From Zarea fungicola (lineage: Eukaryota > Ascomycota > Sordariomycetes > Hypocreales > Cordycipitaceae), in assembly GCA_900169235.1 (NCBI GenBank), contig FWCC01000123.1, positions 62,001 to 126,000 on the forward strand: a DNA stretch of 64,000 nucleotides, written 5' to 3'. Each line of letters begins with the position of its first letter. Position 1 is the stretch's first letter. Below are positions 55,950 to 64,000 of this stretch, in pieces. The notes under the pieces are model-generated. The model had not been told where the DNA came from, ran no database searches, and worked only from the letters and a program-made list of their open reading frames with translations. The position numbers and the translations under genes are program-made.

Positions 55950-57886
55950 TTATTGAAGTAGAGTTACCAGAGAAGAATCATTCTCAAGCGGTTGAAACAT
56001 GTAAGGCGTAGATGGGGGCTTCGACCACTGCTTCAAAGCTGTCTGGTCTACCTCTTCCAAGTAATGTGCTAGAGTCACCGAGTCGGTTAGTCGATTAAAA
56101 ATCTTGTCGCCGTGGTGTTCACGAACCTGCAACCTGCCATCTGCGGCTATAGTTCCACAAAGCCTCCCGAAGGACTTCGACTCTTTCCGCGCTCTCCGTC
56201 CTGTCCGTGTCACTCGAGTGCAGGAGTTGCACTGCGGCCAAATACAGCACCTGAGGACATGTTGGCGGCACTTTGGTCATGTTGAGAGTATTTGACACGC
56301 TGTTGAAATGGTACCCGATATCGACCGCGATTTGGATAATTGTCTGCATCGCCAGTGACGATGCAGCGTCGGAAGACATCATGTTTGCTTCATCTCTGAG
56401 CCCTGTGAAGTGTACGGGTCGGGCCATGCAGGAGCCGTGAATCAAAAACAGGCCTCTATTAGTGACTTGTGAGTATTCAAATTGGTGAGTCATAAACGAG
56501 AGTTTTGTGCAACGTACGCCAAGGTGAGTGAAGTTGCCTCACAATACCCACAAGCTCTTCCGCCATTCTTTTCAATAACAAGAGCCATGAAACTTCGAAG
56601 CTCAGCATCGACCCTGGTTTTGTATTCTTCCAGTCCATATATCCCTGCAGTTTGTCGCTCGCAAAGCTCGGCGGCTTGATCAAAGAGAAGAGCGGCCCTT
56701 GCCTGAAGCCCAAACTGGTTGAAGGATCTGCCGCGTATCGTTGTTGAGATGCTCGAATCGAGATCCTCAGCTTCAAGCGGCAGGTCTGTTGGTATTGTGC
56801 TCCTATGTATAGCGAAATGCTTATCAAGAGCCTCAGCATAACATTTAGTAGATCTAAGCAGCTGGTCAGCCCCCTTGACTTGTTCTCAGCTCATGTGGTC
56901 GCACGCCTACCTGTCACGCACTACGAGGGCCCACCAGATATTGTGCTTCTCAGCCACTTCGTCTTGACTTGTGTTGGACATTTCAGCAGTCAGCTCCGAG
57001 CCTGCCGTGTGGAAAGACATCCAGGATGCCATGTGCGCACATGAGCCGACTGTCTTGCACGATGCCTTCACTAAGCCAGACGCATACTCATAGCACGCAA
57101 TGAGCAAGCCAGCCTGTATCAATTCAATCGACTCCTCGACATCAGCACTTACATGCCAGTAGAGTGAGCGAACGACTGCATAAAACGCACTACCGCCGGC
57201 GGTATCGGTTGGGTTCTGTAGAATGAGCAACATGCTCAACAAAAGGACGGCAAACTCTGGGCGCTGAGAAGTATTGAAAGCCGTCATCTTGGTGTAAAAC
57301 AATTTCTGCGATATTACTGGCATCCAATGGTGGATGGATTGAAAATAGATCTGGCATGCTCGATATATTTCCCCCGGTTTTGACCGAAGGAGATCGTGCA
57401 CCTCGCTTCCGACGTTTGCCTCGTAGGTGAGGACGGCTAGTCTTTCTGCGAGTGACCTTGGCTTCTCCGGAGTCGAGGTAGAAGACAAAGTTGCCGAACC
57501 TCGGCTCAGTTGAACTTCGAGCGTCGCCAGTCTGTCCTGCAGCGAAGAAAATTCTTCTGCTATGGAAGGTCCAAGTGCCCCATAGTCATATATACACTCA
57601 GCACCTAGCCTGGACAACGCTGGTTAGTACCGTTGTGGGAATAGCATTGTATGGCATGGTTTCCCAGGCAAATGTACGGCATACTCCGTTCTGTTGTTTT
57701 ATAGCTACTCAGGACATGAAAATATCTCCCCACTGGACAAATGCAGCTAAATGAATGGGCAACCTACTTCTCACATTGTTGACAGCCAGGCAAGTGCTTG
57801 TCGCATCGCTTCTTCCGCCTTTTGCAAGACAGACAGACATTAGACGCGTGAGATGACGCCTCTTTGAGCGAGGAGCCCAAAGTCAT
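55950..57886 (-). CDS. Zn2Cys6 transcription factor 2
   Basis: Exons inferred: 57886-57768, 57609-56911, 56853-56518, 56455-56127, 56068-55950, giving 533 residues. The zinc cluster, residues 18-45, reads CLSCKRRKKRC then DKHLPGCQQC and EKLGAEC, with the last cysteine reached through a splice that also joins E-K-L. A coiled-coil segment (EEFSSLQDRLATLEVQL) follows. The fungal-specific domain has RACQIYFQSIHHWMPVIS, YEYASGLVKASCKTVGSCAH and FNQFGLQARAALLFDQAAEL. The second acceptor is uncertain: TTAG at 56854 (57-bp intron, used here) or a CATAG further on, both in frame. Target genes are unknown; the adjacent metallo-hydrolase gene is a candidate by position only. Confidence 0.78.
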
Positions 57887-58201
57887 GACTTTATCACGTA
57901 ATTATTTCTTATTTCGTTTATATTTCTCTTCACTTCCCCGGGGGAAGATGATGAAGTCAGTTGCACGTTGGATTTGTAAGATCGGCGAGACTGTCTGTGG
58001 ATCAACCGTTGTGCGCCGCAACAACCGCTTACTCGGACAATTTTGTGGCGCATGTTCCTAACTCGCACTGTGTCTACAAGAAGGCCGTTTACCTGGGCAT
58101 AATGCAATACTCATTGTTATCGACACTATCTCATATGTAAGCATTTTCGTTAATGCTGGGCGCTAACTAATACTAGCCACCTAAACGGGCAGTCCAACTT
58201 A
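57887..58201. other. Intergenic region, no gene seen
   Basis: The 315 bp between the second regulator's ATG and the metallo-hydrolase stop, on the same strand. It holds the regulator's promoter. No other feature. Confidence 0.5.
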
Positions 58202-59260
58202 TTAGGAGGAGGAGGCGGGAGCCTGAACACCAAAAGGCCCAAGCACGCCGTAGTCGATGCGAAGAGATTCCACCACACTAGATGCTTGGGAATAAGTGAA
58301 GACGTCTATTGCGCCGAGCTTTCCAAGCCACTTTTCGGTCGTTTTATCGGCGCAATAACGCGCCACAGCGTTCAGATAACCATCGAAAAGGGCCCACGCG
58401 TTGCCGGGGTTGGCCTGTTTAATCGGCGGGAGGATGACGGCCGCCGAGATTGGGTTGGTGGCATTCGGTGGCTGGCCGCTCAGAATGAGAGCCTGGCGAC
58501 AGTTTTCAAACACGTCGTTGACGTACTCTCTCTGTATAATAACATCGTTGCGGTTTCCGGCTCGAGTAAGGTGACCGCCCACGAAATGGGTGAAGTCGTA
58601 GTCGAGGATGCGATCGTGCGCCGCAAGGAAAGAAGGGACATCTTGCGCTTCGGCGAGCGATGCAAACGGAACCCAGCCTGGAAAGACAATGTCGACAAGC
58701 ATCAGCACCTTTTGCTGCGGCGCGTAGATGAAAATGTTGCCGGGTTCGTGCACTGGCCCATGGTAATCGAGGTGAAGAGTTTGGTTGTCGACACGCAGCG
58801 TGCGCTTGGTCTTGAAGGTATCGTTGGGTGGAGGACGGGCTGGGTCTGGCGTCTGAGCAAGTTCCTTCGCGGTGAGCTCATGCGCGATGATGGTGGTGTT
58901 GCAGTTGACGAGCAGGCTTGCTCCTCCCACATGGTCCGAATGCGCATGGCTGTACACCAAGTGAGAAATGGGATTTGGCGTGACCGATCGGATTGCCTTG
59001 AGGATGTTGTGGCCAATGGTCGGCGGTGCATCAACCATTATAACTCTCTTGGGGGTAACAAAGAACATGGCCTGATACATCCCCTCCGTTAACATGTACG
59101 CACCGCCGCCGAACTGTTCCAGACGGTAACCGACATTTTCATCAATGGAAGGGCCAATTGCTGTAGAAGGCAGCGGAGCAAAAGTCGTTACTGCGGCGGT
59201 GGTCTGTCCGTGCGCGAACGACGCAGCGAAAAGAGTATATAGCAGAGTAGCATACATCAT
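58202..59260 (-). CDS. Secreted metallo-beta-lactamase-fold hydrolase
   Basis: A single exon of 352 residues. The N-terminal about 18 residues (MMYATLLYTLFAASFAHG) are a signal peptide. The metallo-hydrolase motif HAHSDHVGG is at about residue 104-112 (YSHAHSDHVGGAS). Later metal ligands are likely in YHGPVHEPGNIF and VDIVFPGW, with FVGGHLTRAG near 230. The fold class covers lactonases, glyoxalases, thioesterases and others, so the substrate cannot be given. The signal peptide argues for an extracellular or wall role, and that it is not a cytosolic polyketide thioesterase. It lies directly beside two Zn2Cys6 regulators. The codons are well biased and the frame is clean. Confidence 0.83.
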   Translation of the reverse strand: MMYATLLYTLFAASFAHGQTTAAVTTFAPLPSTAIGPSIDENVGYRLEQFGGGAYMLTEGMYQAMFFVTPKRVIMVDAPPTIGHNILKAIRSVTPNPISHLVYSHAHSDHVGGASLLVNCNTTIIAHELTAKELAQTPDPARPPPNDTFKTKRTLRVDNQTLHLDYHGPVHEPGNIFIYAPQQKVLMLVDIVFPGWVPFASLAEAQDVPSFLAAHDRILDYDFTHFVGGHLTRAGNRNDVIIQREYVNDVFENCRQALILSGQPPNATNPISAAVILPPIKQANPGNAWALFDGYLNAVARYCADKTTEKWLGKLGAIDVFTYSQASSVVESLRIDYGVLGPFGVQAPASSS

Positions 59261-60001
59261 AGCTGTTTGATTGTATTCACAGTGGCTGCTTTGAAGTGAA
59301 GCATGCGACCGTCCAGGACTGTTTTATACGTCCAGCTCGCCACTGCCAATACCTCGTACAGCCTCCTCTGATTACAAATTGATACAATATATTCCCCCGA
59401 CTCCAATTATGTTTAATTAAACGCTTACTTCAATTTATAATCGTTTATCATCACTTGCATCGAGGATAGTGGACGTGGCGTCCCAGCTGTATGCACCTCT
59501 CAGCTGCGGCGGCGGCGGCGGCGGCGCGGCCGTGTCGGCCGACGCGGCCGACAGCGACAGCGACATGCTCCTTCACATATTAGTTTGTGTGCTCTTTCTA
59601 CCCAGCTGTACTGTGATTTTCGCGGACAATAAATATTCATTGTTCAGGTACCTTTGTGGGACTTGTCCGAAGTAATAGCAGTTCCCCGAAGGATACAAGA
59701 GTTCATGATGTTACAAAGGCCCTTTGTGCCCCGGGTGCGCGCCGTGAAGGCCACAAATCTAACCTACCAAATTCACCGTGCAGCAGAGATCTTCGACTCT
59801 GTTCACTTCCAGTCTTTGTCCTTGAGCCAGTATTGAACTATAATGTTTAGTCCATCCTGCACAAAATAGGCCAGTAATGAATCGACGCAGTCAAATTGTA
59901 AAGTTCTTCATTTGTTTGCCCAAGAATCTTAGCTCCTAATAATACCAAGAGTGAAAAATAAAAGTAATACAGTAAACAGAAAGGCCGACCAAAATGAATG
60001 C
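59261..60001. other. Intergenic region with CGG-rich island
   Basis: The metallo-hydrolase promoter side and the 3' end of the GT25 gene. It contains a (CGG)7-like run at 59506-59526 followed by GGCCGTGTCGGCCGACGCGG. No supported gene. Confidence 0.5.
59506..59560. repeat. CGG/GGC repeat and GC-rich island
   Basis: Seven GGC units followed by a stretch with several CGG, CCG and GGCCG elements and two GCGACA copies, in an A/T-rich surround. Zn2Cys6 proteins bind CGG-type half sites, so this may be regulatory (inference). Confidence 0.55.
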
Positions 60002-61348
60002 CTACTTCTCCTCTGGGTCGGGGAATCCGTCCGAATAATCGGTCCTGCCATCCATGATCTTGTCCGCATTCAGGGCAACGCTCCAGCGAATCATGTCCGT
60101 CTTCTCCTCCTTGCGGTAGCCCTCACCGTGATCGTCAATGTTGCTGCCCGAGCTCATGAGGCCAACGCCTCTGTGGTGGCTAAACAGCGGCGGCTGCGCA
60201 GTGATACAGTTGTGCTTGCGACGGCCGTTCATGCCCTTGCAGTAGTACCGCAGCTGGAAATCGAGCGGTTGGCTGACTTCTCGCAGCGCAAGCTCGCGCA
60301 GCAAGCCCCGGGCACCCTTTTGCGTGACAGCGTAGCCGAGCGAGCACACGCCGTCCTCGACATGGTGGAAGGCGCGCGTGTGCGCTGGGTAGTTGTCCTT
60401 GAGGAGGTACGGGTTCGACAGCGAGTAGATGCCGTCTTTGGGCGGGACACTCGTGTCGTTGTAGTTGAAGACGCGTCCGAAGGGCAGCTTGTCGGCCGCC
60501 TGGACGGGCCAGCTCACGCCGCAGTGGCCCAGCCAGAGCATCTCCCACTCGTCGCCGTATGGGGAGATCTTGGGCTCTACCGTTGTCGGTAGGTTGTCCA
60601 TGGTGAATTCGCGGGCATCCACGGCGTTGTCGCTGCTCGGCTCTGGGTAAGTCGGGTCGGCATATCTTGACGGCCCGCCTCCCTGGAGCGGCTGGGTAAG
60701 CGTTCGTGTGGCGAGAGCGGTGTCGATGAGTAGGGATCGGATGCGGACGTCCCAGTCAGAGTCATCCTCCAAGACGAGCGCGCTGCTGATGTTGCGTCGA
60801 ACAATCCTGTTTTTGTCCCGTGTAAGCAGAGGTGTACAAGGCAGAAGCTGAGAACTCGGGAAATCTTAGTAGCTTACTCTTGAAGAGCGTTCATGTGGCC
60901 ACGCCAACAGCCGAGAGCACCTGGTCTGAGCTTGTCGCCGTTCTCGTTCGCCGGTACGGCCTTGGGATTGATGTCCTCTCCGCGAGCGCCGTCAATAAAC
61001 TCAATTACGATGTTGCTAAGGCCCGCCTGCAAAACCATCTGATCTCGTCTGTCTGTACGGTCGGGTAATCCCATAACGAAGATTTTTTCAAACTACAAAT
61101 TAAAAAAATCAGCTATTAGCAAAATTGCCGGCAAAAATACTAGTTGAACGACTAATACGATTATAAGAGAGAATGCTTACCCCGAGAGTGCTGTTGTTGA
61201 TGTCGCCAAGCAGTCCGCCAACCTTTCTTCCATGGTCACCCCTGTTCACAGGCATAGGGTTGACAAAATGTTGACGCTGGTATAACAGGAAAAGCACGCT
61301 TACGGCCGCCAGCAGCACCATGAGTGACTTCCTCTTTGAAGTCGCCAT
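60002..61348 (-). CDS. GT25-family (LPS-type) glycosyltransferase
   Basis: Three exons (61348-61181, 61092-60878, 60806-60002) give 395 residues. The N-terminal MATSKRKSLMVLLAAVSVLF then LLY is a type II signal anchor, so it likely sits in the Golgi or ER with its catalytic part in the lumen. The glycosyltransferase family 25 pattern is clear: FEKIFVMGLPDRTDRRDQM, then ALGCWRGHMNALQE and the metal-binding ALVLEDDSDWD at about residue 138. WEMLWLGHCG and RAFHHVEDGVCSLGYAVTQK follow, then KGARGLLRELAL. Donors are GTAAGC in both introns. Fungal members of this family are widespread and of unknown acceptor; the gene is at the boundary of the accessory block. Confidence 0.86.
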
Positions 61349-63272
61349 GCTGAGCCAGAGTGAAGTCGTGCTGCCACTGTGAGCGTTAAAACCGGCCCCT
61401 TTGTTGTCATGCATTACCTCATGTAATAAAAGGTTGCTTGCAATGGATAGAAAGGGGATGAAAACTTTGAGTTGGAAAGGCGCCGTAAGTTTTGGTTTAA
61501 AAAAAAAGCTCCGGACTAAAATTTCGGCTACGCTTGGCGACTCTCAGCTTGCGTTTTCAGCTTTACGTTGGCTAACTTGGACACTTGTCAGTCATGGTGG
61601 CGCTTCTCAGGGGCAGATAAAGAAAAGCTGGTGATTTAATACGCCACTGTCCCTATTTCCTTCAAATCATAGTTACGAGGCAAAATGCACACCGTGTACA
61701 TTGTAATACAGGCGAATCAGCTCCCTTTGCCAGATTCCGCGTAATCTTCGCGTCATTGACGTGCGAGGAATACGGATAATTGACACGCCAAAAAAACTCT
61801 TCCACATTCCTTTGTTGTTTCAAGCAGTTTTACGCTAAACGTATTTCCATGTATATTGAAATGCCATTGATTCCTCCACTACCTATGTGCAAATATTGCG
61901 AAACTGACTCTGGAGGCTATTCTATATCCAATGCTCGCATTGCTGACGCAAAGGGGGGGAGGGGCAAACGTGTGGTGGTGGACAATGTCATTCTGAAAAT
62001 AGATCGACTGATAAGACGTTGGTAATACGCCCCTGCTTCATTGATGAACCTCCACGCAAATTGCTGCCGGAATGAGCCGAGTTATGTTACTCCCCCGGGC
62101 ATGTCCCGCTGGAACCAGGACCTCTGTCTGGTGTTTGCGGAGTATCTGCGCCACAGGTCGGCCCGTCATCCGCCAAGTGATAGTTCACTGGGATAAGTAA
62201 CACCAGTGAAGCCAATGTAAGAGGGTAAAGCTGCCTGTTACGGAGTGTTCTGGAGATGGTGCCCAGAAAATCCTACCGAACGGCAGGGAGCTCTTTAGAG
62301 ACAAGGGAGGCTTGACAGCAAGAGGCTTGCCCTACATAGCCCCTGAACTAGTGAATTGGCCGTGCCAATGAAAGGCGCTTGTTGCCACACTAGTTACGCG
62401 AGTCTGCTCCGTCGTTGGTGGGAATGTCCCGCTCAGTGAGTGGGCGGTCGTGCAATGTGCTCCAGGACAAATTCCAAAACGCAGTCAATTGCGCCATGAC
62501 AAGTATACAAGGTCTCTGCAGGCAAAGCAGGGCCATGCCAAACCACTACTGGGTAGCGTCCTTGTCGTTGCCTTCAGAAACTACTCCTTGCCACAGTAAG
62601 ATAACTTGTCTGTTGTGCCACATATGTACAGACCGTGCCGAATTAGCCAAGAGGCCAACTACAAGCTCCCTGTGATGCACGTGGGGACGTCGTCTGTATT
62701 TAAGCCTGTTAAGGTCTTAAGAACAGCGCCTTGGTTGCAATGCTGCAGAGCATTAACCACAGAGCAACGCGTAGCACACTAACAACGTTTTGCTAGGCCC
62801 CCTCTGTGGGAAGTGATCTGCACGAGGCCAACAGCTGATTACTTATTAGAATGCAAAAGCCCTTACTTCCTCGGATTCCTAGTTTGCATTGAGAGCCGGG
62901 CAATCCGGGAGTTCATGCTTTACAATTTTCTTTGCCCGTGTTAGTCGCGTGGATGTGGTAAGCACTGAAGGGAAATAAATAGGTCTCTGCTTCCCTCAAA
63001 GAATGGCTTCCAACTATAGCGAGCATTTGCTACCGTCAATCAACCTTTCCCCGAGGAGTGGGACGGGGGACCTGATGCGGCGGGTGGTTCATTTCGAGAT
63101 GCACAGTAGCTGTAGTAATTAGTTAGAATTTAAACCTAGTTATTGTCACCATAAGAGAATCACTTGCTCCACGACCCACTGCGCAAGGGAACTCCACAAT
63201 ACTATTGGGCTGCGTTGAAGTCTACCCGCGTTTCCCTTCGTCTGGGCCATTCAACCTTATGTATTGCCCGCT
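61349..63272. other. Long divergent intergenic region, no supported gene
   Basis: 1.9 kb between the GT25 gene (minus) and the partial PHS1-like gene (plus), holding both promoters. Open frames such as plus 62415-62675 lack recognisable content. No RNA gene seen. Confidence 0.5.
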
Positions 63273-64000
63273 ATGCCGATATTCGCAAGAGCTCACTATC
63301 TGTCAATATACAACATTGTATGCGCTGCCGTGCGTGCATCACTCCTGTTGTATGCTGCGCGAATATGGTATGCTGAAGGTTATGCCGCCGTTTGGAGCAA
63401 GCTCAATCTCATCGTCCGCTGGACAGAGGCATTCACCGTCGCCGAAGTCATCCACGCAACTCTCAAAATTGTACCTGCCTCGCCATTAACAACCGCCCTG
63501 CAAGTTTCTGGCAGAAATACTGTTGTTTGGGCAATCACCCGAAATTACCCCAATGTCGCGGCGCGTGAGCTGGCTTACGCCTCGATGATAACGGCGTGGA
63601 ACAGCGCAGACGCGATTCGATATCTCTACTTTTCTGTTGGTGCCAGCGGTAACTTGGGGTCGTTCCTCTTGTGGCTAAGGTATGAAGACTACCTGTTGAT
63701 ATATTGATCTGCATCATACAGCTGCTAATCGATTGCGAAGATACAATATGTTTATTATTTTGTATCCAATTGGAATCTGCTCTGAAATGTGGCTGGTGTA
63801 CTGTGTGATTGCACCTTCACGAGAGCGAAACGTTTTGTATCAATATCTGCTCTGGTTTGGTTTATCTATCTACGTCCCGGGTATGATTCGTCTCGTTTGT
63901 GACGGGCTACTCCATTCACTAACTCTTGTGGCATTCTACGTGCTCTTTGGGCACATGCTTCGACAGCGACGAAAAGTCCAGCAATCAGCCAAGCCGAAGG
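63273..64000 (+). CDS. 3-Hydroxyacyl-CoA dehydratase (PHS1/HACD, PTPLA family), 3' end outside window
   Basis: Two exons seen, 63273-63679 and 63741-64000 (open at the window edge), split by a 61-bp GTATGA...CGAAG intron. The product is a multi-pass ER protein that removes water from 3-hydroxyacyl-CoA in very-long-chain fatty acid elongation. Typical segments are YLSIYNIVC, TEAFTVAEVIHATLKIVPAS, QVSGRNTVVWAI and AWNSADAIRYLYFS, then WLRYNMFIILYPIGICSE. The last contains the catalytic tyrosine and, seven residues on, the catalytic glutamate. The C-terminal KVQQSAKPK reaches the window end, so the stop is not visible. The ATG at 63273 gives MPIFARAHYLSI; upstream exons are possible. Confidence 0.87.

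Noticed and set aside
1..64000. CRISPR array, bacterial-style operons, rRNA or integrated virus
   Set aside because: None seen: the genes are eukaryotic with introns and no regularly spaced repeats occur.

Overview
The window is nuclear DNA of a filamentous ascomycete. Genes are spaced about 0.3 to 4 kb apart with no operons. Introns are short (55-200 bp) with GTRNGT donors and CTRAC-like branch sites. The protein set includes a Zn2Cys6 regulator pair, a Neurospora/Fusarium-type carotenoid oxygenase, a TinC-like coiled-coil protein, fungal-type MAF1 and RVS167, and a MOSC-ferredoxin reductase. The composition fits Sordariomycetes, probably Hypocreales, but species cannot be fixed by eye. Exon structures were derived by hand from reading frame, splice signals and family conservation.

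Layout. Bases 1-20,000 hold, all on the minus strand, glutamine synthetase, a TMEM19/VTE6-like membrane protein, a carotenoid oxygenase, a TinC/ADIP-like coiled-coil protein, RRP7, a MOSC/reductase/2Fe-2S fusion and the BAR-SH3 protein RVS167. On the plus strand from 20,000 to 26,200 come NFS1, a CsbD-like stress protein and a SET-MYND methyltransferase. A weak, probably decaying small-secreted-protein locus follows at 26.8-27.4 kb, then GAL1 (minus). At 33.8-37.7 kb lies a very large disordered protein with a four-fold C-terminal motif (plus). Next are MAF1 and the AP-1 sigma subunit (minus), the glutamate-cysteine ligase modifier subunit (plus, GC-AG intron) and BUD32 (minus).

From about 46.6 kb the content becomes more accessory: a BAHD-like acyltransferase, a membrane protein of unknown function, a carboxymuconolactone-decarboxylase-family enzyme, two tandem Zn2Cys6 regulators, a secreted metallo-beta-lactamase-fold hydrolase and a GT25 glycosyltransferase. 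The window ends inside a PHS1/HACD 3-hydroxyacyl-CoA dehydratase. No backbone synthase (PKS, NRPS or terpene synthase) is present, so a metabolite cluster is only a possibility.

How the genes relate. Most of the left and centre is unlinked housekeeping: nitrogen assimilation (GS), glutathione synthesis (GCLM), Fe-S assembly (NFS1), tRNA modification (BUD32), Pol III repression (MAF1), ribosome biogenesis (RRP7), endocytosis and vesicle traffic (RVS167, APS1) and galactose use (GAL1). The most unusual features are gene-structure oddities: a start-codon-only first exon in GS, a 6-nt first exon in MAF1, an 11-nt first exon in APS1, a GC-AG intron in GCLM and an inferred 4-nt internal exon that supplies the first zinc cysteine of a Zn2Cys6 regulator. 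I saw no tRNA, rRNA, CRISPR array, intact transposon, telomere or centromere signature.
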